DNA from: Lampris incognitus
Taxonomy: Eukaryota; Chordata; Actinopteri; Lampriformes; Lampridae
Reading direction: 5' to 3'
Assembly: GCF_029633865.1 (NCBI RefSeq)
Contig: NC_079214.1
Coordinates: forward strand, 24,031,373 to 24,095,372
DNA: 64,000 bases
Positions within the stretch are counted from its first letter, which is position 1. The number at the start of each line of letters is the position of its first letter. The position numbers and the translations under genes were made by a program. Positions 1 to 25,543 of the stretch are shown here, piece after piece. A model generated the notes under the pieces. That model ran no database searches. It was given only the letters and a program-made list of their open reading frames with translations, and had not been told where the DNA came from.

Positions 1-60
1 TGTGTGTGTGTGTGTGTGTGTGCGTGTGTGTGTGCGTGCACGTGCGTTTCAACACGGCAG

Positions 61-9995
<9,935 letters not shown>

Positions 9996-12900
9996 CCCTT
10001 TGCCCCTCTGGACCGGCCAAATACCTCCCTTTGCCCCAGATTCTGACCTCCGTCAAGCTTCCTTACGCCTTTTCTTCCTGCACAGTATATCTCATTAACA
10101 TTTCCTCATTACCCGAGATGGTATGAACATATTATAACTGATGGATAATGTTAAAGGTGGTACAATTACTGAAATATTATACTAATGCTAATTATCTAAA
10201 GTAGTAAAGGTAAGGCGGTTGTGGATTGCCACGTTAATTTCACACTGATGCTATCAAGCTTGTGATCCAACCAATATTGGGATTATGCTTTTACGAAGTG
10301 ATGTTCATATATGCGTTATGCTGTCCTGTTTGAGGTTGAATTCATATTGCTTTGTCTGCTCTGATGCAGGCAGACCTCCTCAGATATTGTCCTCAACCTC
10401 AATCATCATTGCCAACCTTACTGTCCATATGGCTGAGCCTTGGGCATCAGCCCTCAAAGCACCCAACATGCCCATACACTTCCACCAAACCCCTCTTTTT
10501 TGTTTTTGTCTCCTCATTTGGTAAAATTTGGGGGGGAAAGGACTGTTTGGCTCCCTGTTTCATTCCTCAAGGCCTTAGACCAACTCACAGCCAGCTGCAG
10601 TTGCATCTCATTCTAGGAAATGGCTGACACATGAAGTAGTTTCACTCATGGCGGATGAGCAAGAGCTCCTGAATTTTGCAGTTTTATCGGAGAGCTGCTT
10701 TTCTTTCGTTGTATTTTCTCTCTTCCGAACACTCCCGCCTATCAAACAGTCCGTGACACTTGCAGAGACATCAACCTAAATGTAGTCTTAAAGAGTAGTT
10801 TGTTAGACCATTGTCGTTCTGTTCCTTGGGGGGTTATGGATTTTATTTATTTGTCACATCTTACCGTTTCAGCTAATAACACATGTATATTTTGTTCATC
10901 TCAATGTCTTTCAGTGATGTGGGTGCACACATGATTTCTGTGATGCTTAGTAGGTTTTCCTCAATGAAGTTTCCCACTGAGATGATGAAAAACTAGGTAA
11001 ACCTGTACCTTGTTTTGTATATATAATTGTCTTGACAGCATCAAAATAACTCTAAATAGGGTATGTTAATATATTCTAGCCGATGCCTAACAGTACAGCA
11101 TACTAAAATACTAACCATCCTTTTCGGTTTCACATCTCCCAAGAAAACTGCAGCCATTGTTTTATTATTTTTACATTGTGGACATTTATTTTTATTGTGG
11201 ACAATAGCCTTCTGTCATTCATATACACTGGTATCACTGGTATGAGCTCACCTGAGTCAAACTGCAATTGAAATACCTCCACTTTTTCTATCAGTGTTTC
11301 TTTCCTCGAGTCTGAATTTTCAAAAAATTGGGGACCGGATTAAAATGTTGGTTGTGATAGGCCAGCCACGTTCAGCCAATCACCAAACAGCACCTGAGCA
11401 GATGTCATGTGTCATTTTTAATCCGGGCCCCATTTCACAGTCAGCGTTCTCACTAAGCTCACCTGCAATGATGCCCTGAGACAAGGGAACAAGTGTCTCT
11501 CCTGTGTACAATCATGATGAAATCTGTGTCCCAACAATGTAAAGACTCATGTCAGTTAATCACATCGTGCAACGGACACAATGCTGCAGCCCGAGTTAAA
11601 CGCAGGTCAAGCATGTGGCGTATCCCACAAATCTCAGAAACGACCAATACACATTTCCTGCAGGGAAATTCAAAAGGTTGTAGTGAAAGTGTTGATGGGA
11701 AGTGGTGATGGTGTTGGTGGCAGATGCCCTTACACAGTGGAAGTACAAGCATTGTTTTGGGGGAAGAAAAAAAAAGGGTTTGAATTGTGCTGTCAAGACC
11801 TCACTTCACAATGATCTCAATTCTGTTAACGCCAAATGATTTGCCATTTTTTGTACATTAGACATTTTTAGTATCTTATATTTTTGTGGTGAAGCTGCAT
11901 TTCTTTACAGACTGATGTTGACACAGAAAATGGCTAGGCATTGAATTGGTAATGAGTGGCTTTGTGGGAAACAAGCAGTAAAGCCCAATCTGGATTCAGT
12001 GTTTTCAGACTGTTTAGTATTGGGTGATTGATCCCATCTTAATATCCTGTAAGACGTCATACCTCCTAAATCAAGAGGTAACCAAATCCACGGCGGAAAA
12101 CATCCTTGGCGTGGTTTCCCATCTGAGTGCTGGAGAAGAACCTTGAGAGACAGAAATCTTGTGATACGATAAATCTGTGTGAATTAAAAGCAGGAGGAGG
12201 CCGAACTGCGGCCATCAAGGGCAATGTGTATGAAGATCTTCATTCCAACCCAACATCAACTGGTTGTTATCAATAATTAGTCCACCCCCGCCTCACCGAA
12301 GTCACACTCCTGGATCTGTGGCTGGAATAACAAGTTGCAGACATGGCCCTCGATGGCACATGGTCAGGAATAGCTCATGTAACACCCAAGTTATGCAGAG
12401 AATGCAAAACCTCAAAATGTATATAAAAAGGATTTATTGAAGTGAATGGAGGAAGAACAAACAAAATTTGGCTCATGACAGTGAATTTAACATAATTAGG
12501 GTGAAAATCACTGAGGTAGGCCAATTTGACCATTATGTGAAATAGTGAAAAGTCCAAATAATTGACCATGTTTCCAGAGTTTACACTTTGAGACATAATT
12601 TTTTTTCCCCAATGCACATAGTTGCAGTATTAACTTCCATTTATATCATCAACTAGTTCGATACACTACCACCACAAACCCATACATCGCCATCTGTGTC
12701 AAAGAAAAGCACATGGAAGAGAGGTGATAAATTTTGACATTGAACATTTTACCTTATGGAAAGATTATGCATACAAAGTATGTTCAAATTTGAGAAATTT
12801 CAAACTGCGTATTCTAGACAAAGCAGCATACATAGTTAATATTTTTATTTTTTTTTACAATTCATAGTTTCAACTCAGTTGTGTTTAATGTCTGCCATCA

Positions 12901-13671
12901 TCAAAGAGAATACAAAAAAATAGATTTGGTCATTATTTACAAGAACACGTAATTTCCGAACTATCAAAGCTGAGGGTTGGAGGAGGAGGAGCAGCTTTGA
13001 TAAGGGCAGACATTTGGGTTTTTTTTTTGTTTGTTTGTTGTTTTTTTTGTTTTCCTCTGACTTAAAATATGACCGTTGAGGGTCATGCTGTGCATGTTCA
13101 GACAGACTTTTCAGACAGATTTTTCACACCAGAACAGCAGAGAATATTGGCATACTGGTGACACCACAAACACATAACTTACATAAAAATTAACAATGTA
13201 AAAATAAGTTTAAGACAAGAGGAGAAGACATACATGAAATCCAGTAGTTGACTTTAAAATGTATTCAAACATGCACACTATCTTTTTCTTTGTATTTTTT
13301 TGAGGGGGAGTGAGGATTTTTTTTTTTGTTTTTTTTTTTGTGTTAAATATGGAAGTCATTAGAAATTGGTCAAAACGAAATGCAGAGAAAACAATCCTTA
13401 AAAAGGCTATCTTTTCTAATATCTGATTTACAAAAACTCCCATATGTCCACAAAGCAATTTGGAGTGGACAACAAGGGTTGGAATATGGGAGTCTAAAAA
13501 GGTACATAAAGTTAGCTTTTCCCCAGACGACCCCCCTCTACCTGACTGGCCAATAGCAATAATCACTCCTTCTGCAATATGAAACAGGGAGAAAGAATAC
13601 ATGGGCTTGGGAGGTGACTGGGAAATACAGGTTTAAAACAGTCGATTCACAACACAGCTTCACAAAGACTC
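9996..13671. other. convergent 3' interval between coro2b and anp32a
   Basis: Both genes end into this interval, so it must hold the two 3' UTRs. It is AT-rich, has no open frame with recognisable protein similarity, and no interspersed repeat that I could identify. On the plus strand only ATTAAA variants (for example 11339-11344 and 12183-12188) are visible as coro2b polyadenylation candidates. Homopolymer T runs lie around 13020 and 13320. Confidence 0.6.
12433..12438 (-). terminator. candidate anp32a polyadenylation signal
   Basis: An AATAAA hexamer on the minus strand lies about 1.2 kb downstream of the anp32a stop codon. It is in the right orientation and inside the convergent gap before coro2b. 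It would give a 3' UTR of about 1.25 kb. Other AT-rich hexamers exist in the interval, so this is inference without transcript support. Confidence 0.4.
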
Positions 13672-16890
<3,219 letters not shown>

Positions 16891-17115
16891 CCTCGCTCGG
16901 CTCACCCTTTATACGGTATACACTTTAAGTAATTACTGCAAATGCAACTACCACCTCTTGAACACACTGCTGTTGTTCATTCAAACTTGATCTTCTTGGT
17001 AGGCGGGAATATGTTTTCGGATTGTCGTCACCGCCGACCAATTGCAGGCGCCAAATAAAGAGGGAACGGATTTACAGACCCACTAACCAATAAAATCCTC
17101 TATAACATTGGGTGG
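16891..17115 (-). promoter_or_regulatory. anp32a proximal promoter region
   Basis: This is the sequence directly upstream of the anp32a start codon, presumably containing a short 5' UTR and the promoter. Visible motifs are CCAAT pentamers on the plus strand at 17038-17042 and 17087-17091, an inverted CCAAT at 17107-17111, and two E2F-like sites, GGCGGGAA (17002-17009) and GGCGCCAAA (17047-17055, i.e. TTTGGCGCC on the gene strand). The transcription start is not determined. Confidence 0.45.
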
Positions 17116-20100
17116 GGTTTCGTTGTCAAAGTTTGGTTGTTTGCTAATGTAAGTTTATATCGAATGCATCTTATGGAAATAGAAAAAAAGAAGCAGCTGT
17201 CATTATGATCCCACATGCCTATATTATTTCGAGGGTCAAGCCATCGCTTGAACTATTGGGGCTAGGTTGAGCATTAGGCATATCGGCTATTTTTAACATT
17301 TGTGCTGCAAATTTCCCTTTCATTTTGATCGGTTGGGTACAAAACCAGTCGTGCCGAACGATTGATTTGTCCTACAAAGCGACTAGCCAAAGTCCTACAC
17401 AGTGCAACTCTCCAACCCGATCATGCGTTAAAACAACGAAATTAACTATTAAGGGACTTGACCGAATCGTTGGATAACCATTCGTTTGAATTCCCTGCAA
17501 ACCCTCGCTCTTGATACTGTAATGGAAAGTAGCGTTAGTCAACACGGACGACACTTCCGTTTTCTAAAACGACCATTCCTCATAAGGAAAACAAGGTCAC
17601 CTGACCTGACTCCCCCAGCGCCATATTGGCTCTCAAGCACAGTACACCAAACTTATTTATTTATGATTAAAACGAACAAAAATCATTACCTATCACTGAA
17701 GTCAGTTGCTTATGGGACGCCGTCATTGCTTTAAGAAAAGTGCGCAGCGGGCGTTTGCATAACCATGGTGCTTTGTGCGCCCCACTTGTTAGGCGTCTTG
17801 AGAATGAGCGCATTTCTGAGCAAATCTCTGTCGTATTTCTTTGGTTTGTGTCGGGGATATTCGACAGCCTTTCGCGCTTGACGGGAGTCTTCTTTCCGGT
17901 CTCTTGACCAGAATTTCCAAAGGTTGCCTGCAGGTCGGGGTAGTTTGGTATCATTTTGGGCATTACGTTTTGACGCACAAGCCAGTGCCATATTTCCGCT
18001 GGGTGTGTCTCCCCCTGCTCTGCTCTGCTCAGGCTGCATCTGCTGCCAGTGCGCAGTCCCGACGGTCTCTCACTCGCGCCGCCCGACCTTTCACGCCCGT
18101 CTAAGATGACGCCTAGTGCTTCTCTATGGCGTCCACTCCTGCACATGTACGCCGTGCCAATGTTAATTCAGACCTAAAAAAACGAAGCAATCGGAGGAAA
18201 GCCCACGGTCTCTTTGTGCCGACCCCGGGTTTATTTTTAGTCGTTGGTCGGCTCTTATGGGTTCGTAAAGCAACGTAACGTTATAATCTAAGTATGTCAT
18301 GGTGCCGCATATGCCGTGACTGTTGTTACTGGTGTGCAGATGTAAATAACCCCCTGTTTGACTACTCCTTGACATATCCGCCAGGCAAATCATCCAGTTT
18401 GAATAAACTGCCTTTAACTGGTCTGAAATCGTGTGCCACGAGTGATCAACTTGGTCAGTGACTAAGAATTGGAGGGGGGCTTTTAGAGAGAAGCGCCTTA
18501 ACGACTCGTTTAGGTAGAATAGCGCCTCAAAATGGCGTGCGATGACCTAACACTACCGCTAGATGTCACCACAAGACAGTAGTTTCTCCCTTTATAAGAC
18601 ATTAAGGCTGCGTCCCCTCGAGAGTCGAGGATTCGGAATACAAGTCTATTCCAAAACGTCATCAAGGAACAATTTGGGGAAACAACATCAGATGAAGTTC
18701 ATCATCCAGCATGTCCCAAATATAAAGAAACCAAGTTAAAAAAAAGTGTGTTGTCTCCATGGCTAATTTTTTTGTGTGTGTGTGCTGAAAAACAATATTA
18801 TGAGTTTGATTTGTTTTCTTTTACTCAAGAATTGTTTATTTATTCATTATTTCATTTATTCAATTTGTATTTATTTTTGCTAACCACAATTATAACTGCG
18901 AATATTGGTTCCAAATAACATCCAAACTCTGTCATTCAGATTTCTTTCAAATTTTAAATGGTGTTAGCTTTTTGTGGTCTTCAGTCCACCCACGGTTCTT
19001 CCTGTCTATTAAGGATATAAACTACCTGTTTTATTAAATTATTACAGAGTACTGCTGACCTGCTTACCTATCATTTTGATATTCCTTTTTCTTGGATTAT
19101 TTTTTAACCTTAATCTTATTGATCCTTTGATATTTTTCTGATCATTGTTTCTTGTTCACCGACAATAACCTTTAACTTTTTTCCAGTTTAGTATTTATGA
19201 TTTTACATAAGGTCTATCGAATTTACCAGAAGTATTTCCTTGGTTAGAATGACCCTGTGTTATACTGTGCACATGACAATAAATGACTTTGACTACGACT
19301 TTTGACTGTCCTTGCTTTTTCCCATTCAGTCCTTCACAGTGACTATATTACACTAATAAATAAACTTTATTTACTACTTTAATCCTTTAAAAGCACGGTT
19401 TGATTTATCACTTTATTATCAGTTTCTTAAACAGGCCTACTGTGCAGTAAGATTTTTATCGATTGACAGCCCTAAAATATAGATGTAACATGATAAAGAT
19501 AAATACATAACATAATTAACGTCTTGATCAATAGTAAGGTCTTCATGTGCTGTTAACAATAAATTCTCATCCTTAATCTCCAACACAATCTTGGTTTCGT
19601 AGTGTCACTGGATCGTATCAGATAAAATGCTCTGATGGCATGCGCTGCACCACACTTCTCTCTGTGGTCTGTGAATGATATCTAAAAATCAAGTCCTTAG
19701 AAAGAGAAGCAATTCCCCCACACACAATCACCTTGCATCGAGTTTTAATGCCAATATTAGGGTCGACATATGACCTTTACATACAGTCGAAAGTGCCCTG
19801 GTGCTTATGCTTAATCACTTCCGGTTCATCACAGTTGTTGCGTGTCCCATAAGAGGAACATTTTTGATCCAAGGTGCATCCGTGAAGTCTACAAATTCCC
19901 AGTAGACAAAGAGTGATCCAGTTCGAAAGACAAAATATCGAAGGAATAAACATTGATATATTTACTTGTTAATGGGGGCGTGGCCATTTTTTATCATATG
20001 GGGGACAAAGGGGAGTACTAGACAGGCAAAACTTCAATTTAAGATCTTGAGGGATAGTGTGTGTGTATGTGTGTGTGTTATAAGGACATACATTGTTGGA

Positions 20101-20439
20101 AAAATATAGATACAGAGAAAATAAGAATTCTTCATAGGAAAAAAACATGTCTGGCCCAGAAAGTTTTTTTTTCCCTTGATATCATTGGTGGTTAATAATT
20201 TCATGGGAAGATATTGACGTCTAGTTTGTCATTCATTTCTTACTAGTTGTGTAACCCAGCAGGCTTCATTCGCCCCCCCCCCCCCCACCACATCTGGAGA
20301 TGTTTAGCTATCTACTCAAGGCCACAGTACCAGAAGTATGTGTGGGGCTGTCTCGTCTGTGTAGTTCACCCGCTGTTGAATCATGCTGGATTTCATTTTT
20401 CATTAAAAAAGTGTTCAGCCAGTCTGACTTTTAGAGACC
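17116..20439. other. intergenic sequence upstream of anp32a
   Basis: I recognise no gene here. The part to about 18650 is CpG-containing and could include distal regulation of anp32a. A 159-codon minus-strand frame (17667-18146) has no similarity I recognise. From 18700 to 20250 the sequence is AT-rich and featureless apart from a short tail-like phrase near 19265 (ACAATAAATGACTTTGACT). A C-run is at 20272-20286. Confidence 0.5.
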
Positions 20440-20728
20440 TGAGACTTCTTTATGAAATGTTCTCACGCACAAATTTGTTCTTACGCATTCATGGATTTTT
20501 TTTTTTAGCCCTCGAGTTTGTATTACTGACAGGAGCAAAGCCTTCACCCTGACATCTACTGTCCACCCCTTGCAACTAACAACCACACAGTCCTGCAAAG
20601 ACGTCAGTGTTAGCCAACTGGTGTCTAAGTTCAGGGGTTAACCCAACTCTGTGTCTCCTCTATGAGACAAAGTTGAGGGATAAGATATTCCATGTGTGTA
20701 AACACGTTTCATAAATGAGGCCCCTTGT
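20440..20728 (+). repeat. MITE-like element, family M, copy 1
   Basis: The ends are imperfect inverted repeats (TTTATGAAATGTTCTCACGCAC against CATTTATGAAACGTGTTTACAC on the other strand). The interior shares AAGACGTCAGTGTTAGCCAA with the copy at 39124-39434, which is inverted. No transposase is encoded. Confidence 0.55.
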
Positions 20729-21494
20729 TGTCATTCCCACATACGCCTCACAACAAGGACACCTAATGAAGTAGACCTCAGCGATAGTTTTAGGCTATTT
20801 TCCATTCTCATAACACCCCACATTTTATGAGGATTTCTATCCTTATTACGGTCTTCATTAGAGACCCCATGATGTTTGAAGTTTTCCTGTATAGCACAAG
20901 AATAGAAATCCAGTGAAAATATTTGCATCCTGGGCATGTTGCTTCAAACATATGAGCAGCCAGTGCACCCCGTATGATCCCAACATTAATACCTAGATAT
21001 TAACAGGATAGGAAAAACTTTTAAACAACAGGTGGTGTCAGATAACTGGCTCCACTTCAAAATGATCTAGCTATAAGGCCTAATGCGGCCTCCCGCCAAC
21101 AGTTCCTGCTGAGCACACGCAGTAATAAGTCTCACGTTACCTGTTCCCAACTCCCGAGGAAAAAACTGCGTTGTTACATTTAGTTTTGTCTGGCCTTTTC
21201 CTGCACCCCGCTTTTGTCCTATTCATTCGTGTAATGGTCTTAGATTTCCCTTATCAAAATTACCTTGGCAAGTGTACATTCTACTGCAATTGCATTTTGT
21301 TGTTTCTCACTGCACATGGTTGCCATCCTCCATGCTGAAAAGTATTATTTTTAAAACTACAATATGAACACAGCACAAGGATGTTTTTTTTTCTTTCTTA
21401 ACTGTTCAATAGATTGCTGGTCAAAGTAATAGACACAAAGTAACTGTGTCAATGTTACAAACAGGTATCTTTATTTCTGTTTCTGTAAACATTA

Positions 21495-21838
21495 CGGCAT
21501 GGTGGCCCAGTGGTTATCACTGTCGCCTCACAGCAAGAAGGTCCTGGCGTTGTCCAACCTTGGGGGTTATCCCAGGTCGTCCTCTGTGTGGCATTTGCAT
21601 GTTCCCCCCGTGTCTGTGGTGGGTGTTCTCCGGGTGCTCCGGTTTCCTCCCGCCATCAAAAACACAAGCATGTTAGGGTTAGTACTCCTGCTTGTGCCAC
21701 TGACCATGGCAATGGAAAGATGAACTGGAGTTGGTCCCCAGGTGCTGCACGGTGGCTGCCCACTGCTCCTAGCTACACAGCTAGGATGGGTTAAATGCAG
21801 AGAAATAATTACCCCATGGGGATTAATGAAGTAGTGAA
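21495..21838 (+). repeat. V-SINE (DANA/Mermaid-like), copy 1
   Basis: A tRNA-like head (CAGTGGTTATCACTGTCGCC, then the CTCACAGCAAGAAGGTCC phrase) is followed by the conserved V-SINE core (TTCTCCGGGTGCTCCGGTTT). The tail ends CTACACAGCTAGGATGGGTT and GATTAATGAAGTA. The B-box region is deleted in this copy. Confidence 0.75.
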
Positions 21839-22204
21839 AAAATTAATGTGATGGGTCAGATGTAGAGTAAAACATTCACACTGCATTTTTCTGAAGGGAG
21901 AGAGTTGTCTTAGTGTTTCTCCATTCCACTTGAAGTTGGGTTTTTCAAGTTTTTGGTTGTCATGTATGTATATACTTTCTCTAAATTACCTGTGACATGT
22001 ACAAAAATGAAGGAAACAGAGGATACATGTGTGTTTGTGGTTTTGCTATCATAGACAAGCTGCTCTCATGTGAGTGCATATAGTTGGGTGGAGGGAGACA
22101 GTGCTGCTTGTCTGTCTTGACTTAGACTGCTTTTATTTGTCATTGCCTTATATGCATGTGTCATACATAAAAGGGAACGAAATTACGTTTCACATGGACC
22201 TCGG

Positions 22205-22575
22205 TGCCACATAAAAACAAATAACACATAATAAATATTAAAAATAAAAAGTGCATTAAAAACAAAAATTACTTCACAGACCTAAACATCACAAGCACAC
22301 CTGACACGGACAGTGAGTAAGAAGGTGAAAAAGTCATTTTATGGAAGGTCTAAGTGTTCAGGCTGTTGAGGAACCTCACAGCCTGAGGAATGAAACTTGC
22401 ACAGTCTGGTGGAGGCAGTACGGATGCTCCGATACCTCCTGCCAGAGGGTAGGAGGATGAGATGGATGTGGGAAGGGTGGGTGGGGTCCTTCATGATGCT
22501 AACAGCCTTCCAGGTACACCGTGCATCATAGATGCCTGGATGGAGTAAAGGGCAAAGACAATGCACCTTGATTTA
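22205..22575 (-). repeat. 3' fragment of a non-LTR retrotransposon
   Basis: The minus strand encodes a stretch at 22339-22566 containing HPSHIHLILLPSGRRYRSIR, the conserved C-terminal segment of many fish LINE reverse transcriptases (SGRRYR motif). Only this end is present, and the frame breaks after it. Confidence 0.55.
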
Positions 22576-22939
22576 CAACAGCCAAATAGCCATCAGTGAG
22601 GTTTTGCTTAGCCATACATCGATGCCATCCAGACAGATTCATCATTTTATTATCAATAACAGTTAAACTGTTGCACCAAATGGAATATTGGACAGTATAG
22701 TCAAAGTGTAAACCTATGAATAGTGATACCTACCTTACCTGATACCTTTTTTTTTACACGGTGATGGTGGTCACGTGGCTCAGGTCCTGGGCTGTTGCGG
22801 TGGCATCTGGACACTGCTTGGCATCCTCCTCATCATATTCTTCATATATTTTATAATTCCGTTTTCCTCTTTCAATGTTGTATTATGTAAATTGTGTAAA
22901 TACAACATCCATTGCACGTCTGTCTGTCTTGGGAGAGAA

Positions 22940-23118
22940 ATCCCTTCTCTGTTGCTCTCCCTGAGGTTTCTCCCCATTTTTTCTCCGTCAATTTTTTTTT
23001 TTTAGGGAGTTGTTCCTTATCTGTTGCGAGGGTCTAAGGACAGGATGTTGCATTGCTGTAAAGCCCCTTGAGATAAATTTGTTATTTGTGATATTGGGCT
23101 ATACAAATAACATTGACT
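22940..23118 (+). repeat. interspersed repeat tail ending (TTGAC)n
   Basis: Contains TAGGGAGTTGTTCCTTATCT and ends in TTGACTTGACTTGAC after GATATTGGGCTATACAAATA. It is the best-preserved of three related tails in the window. Confidence 0.5.
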
Positions 23119-24136
23119 TGACTTGACCTAATTTTCTGTCTGTCTAGTTTTGGATTGGAATTAACAGTTAAGATTGTCCTTTATCTGCTGACTACTGGTT
23201 TAACAACCCATAAAGCCTGTATAATATAGAGCTATTACTATTGTGTAACACAAGAGGGAGTTTTTTTCCCCAAAAAAGATTTGTAATGAAATAAGAGACA
23301 GTTTTATGACTTTTCACGATCAGTCTTTTTCCATATACTAGGTGGAAATGTGATATCCAAAGGTATACAAAGAATGCTAAAATACTTTTGAGTGGAAGCA
23401 AATGTGTTTGCAGTAATGTGGCTATACCACAAGAGGGCGGTGTTTGTTAGGAAGAGACTCAAAGCAACAGGTTGTGCGGTATGCTGCAGCTTTTTGCCAT
23501 GGCTTTGGGTTACATTACTAACAACAACAGTGATTTGTAACGAATATCAAAGTGCTACAATTAAATGCAACGCTTAACACGTTCCGTATTGCTTTTGCAG
23601 AGAGGAAATCCTGATAGAATAAGACTGTCGCTCAGCTGTATCAGCAATGAAGGGACCTCGTTTTCCTTGTTACAGTCTTGTGGTGCAATTATTGACAACA
23701 TGGGCGTTTGCTTTTTAAAACTTGTGTAAAATAAAATCTTAATCTATAAATTAGTAATAAAGATTCATATATTGTTGATTTCTTGATCTAAGAAAATATT
23801 CATTACATCTTTAGGATAGGAGAAATCAACATTGTGTGAATACATCTTTTTTGACGCCTAGAAGTAAACTATGTGCGAGTCAAGACGAAGTATCGGGGGG
23901 AAGGTTTAGCTTGTAATTGTGCTCCCCTTTTTGGTCTCTTTTACATTTTAACAAGGATATTCTGGGCTTGTCTTGGGTGCATTATTATCTCAAAATTCAT
24001 TTTTACACTTTAGGACTCATGCATATGTATTCATATAACTGTGCAACATTTTGTATTGATAGCATATTGCAAACCTGCCTAAGGAAAAAATAAATCTCCA
24101 GTGCTTGTATGCTCTCAAAAAACCAACTGAGTGAGA

Positions 24137-24137
<1 letters not shown>

Positions 24138-24190
<53 letters not shown>
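24138..24190. repeat. (AT)n microsatellite
   Basis: A pure AT alternation of about 50 bp. Confidence 0.9.
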
Positions 24191-24194
<4 letters not shown>

Positions 24195-24785
24195 GCTGTA
24201 TAACGTGGGAATAACTGTGGTAAAATCAGAAGAGCTGTCCGTCTATTTATCTTTAACACGTGTTCACTCCTAAATGTGTTTTCTGGACAGCCAGTCGGTG
24301 TGGTGCCCCTGAAGCAGGTAGGTTTGTGTATCGTGCTCAAGGATACTTTGACAGGTGTGGAATTTGACCTGGGTCCCATCGGTGGGAGACAAGCTGACTA
24401 ACCAGTAGGCTATCCACTCAGCTAAATTAAATCATAGATTTGGCAAGACATTAGTTCAGCAACTTCTGAGGTCCAGATGGTGCTGGCATGCATTAGTACA
24501 ATGGATGCTCAAACAAGGTTAAAGTCGTATGTGCAAAATGACAAGTCCTCGTCATAGGACACTCTTTACAACTAATATGCTTGAGTACAGCTTTCCAGCA
24601 GTAGCCATTGGATGATATGGAGTTAGTTTAAAGGGATGGTTTCAGTAAGACTGATGTAACTGTATGTATTCCCAGTGTTTCTTTTTGTTCTGGCTGAACC
24701 TAAACAGAATGGACAGCTTAATAGTTCCAGCTGATTAACTATTATTCACTGAAGATGAATGTGCCTTACAATTGGCACATATGAT

Positions 24786-25245
24786 TACCCCCCCCCCTTT
24801 TTTTTTTCTTCTCACCAATTGTACTTGGCCAATTACCCCACTTTTCCAAGCCATCCCGGTCTCTGCTCCGCCCCCTCCGCCGACCCGGGGAGGGCTGCAG
24901 ACTACCACATGACTCCGCCAATACATGTGGAGTCGCCAGCCGCTTCTTTTCACCTGACAGTGAGGAGTTTCGCCAGGGGGGCGTAGCGGGTGGGAGGATC
25001 ACGCTACCCCCCCCCCCCCCAGTTTCCCCTCCCCCCCTGAACAGGTGCCCCGACCGACCAGAGGAGGCGATAGTGCAGCGACCAGGATACACACATCCGG
25101 CTTCCCACCCGCAGTTGTGTCTGTAGGGACGCCCAACCAATCCGGTGGTAACACGGGGATTCGAACCGGCGAATTTGTCATTTGTGATATTGGGCTAAAT
25201 TGACTTGACTTGACCCCCGTGTTGGTAGGTAATGGAATAGACCGA
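24786..25245 (-). repeat. tRNA-derived SINE, family A, copy 5, interrupted
   Basis: An inverted copy beginning with a C/T run (the tail) and ending in the tRNA-like head. The head is split after the B box by about 41 bases of another repeat's tail (25173-25213, ending TTGACTTGACTTGAC). Confidence 0.75.
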
Positions 25246-25317
25246 CACATACCAAATGTTTGGTCAGGGATTCAGTAACCCGTGTTAAAATAACATTAGC
25301 CTGTGCTGCAATGCACA

Positions 25318-25510
25318 TGTAATATTTGCTAATAACATTTGATTTGCTAATGTCCCTTACGGCTTTCCGTAGCGCCACAACAAAGTCACGTGATGTACGT
25401 AACAACGTCAGTCGGAATCCGGTCGGTGAATAAACACCCAGCACGAGAGAAGTCGTCCTTGCTTTATTAATGTTATAAGTTAACATAGCCAGAGGGCACA
25501 GATCATTACA
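25318..25510 (+). repeat. 5' LTR of deleted gypsy element
   Basis: Starts TG and ends CA. It contains AATAAACACCCAGC, a likely polyadenylation signal region, and is paired with the LTR at 27123-27315. Confidence 0.9.
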
Positions 25511-25543
25511 TGGTGTCAGAGTAGCGGAGTTTAAATACCCAAT

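Noticed and set aside
17667..18146. 159-codon minus-strand frame upstream of anp32a
   Set aside because: No similarity I recognise to any family and no neighbouring exon with matching phase. It could be a first exon of an unseen gene, but nothing supports that.
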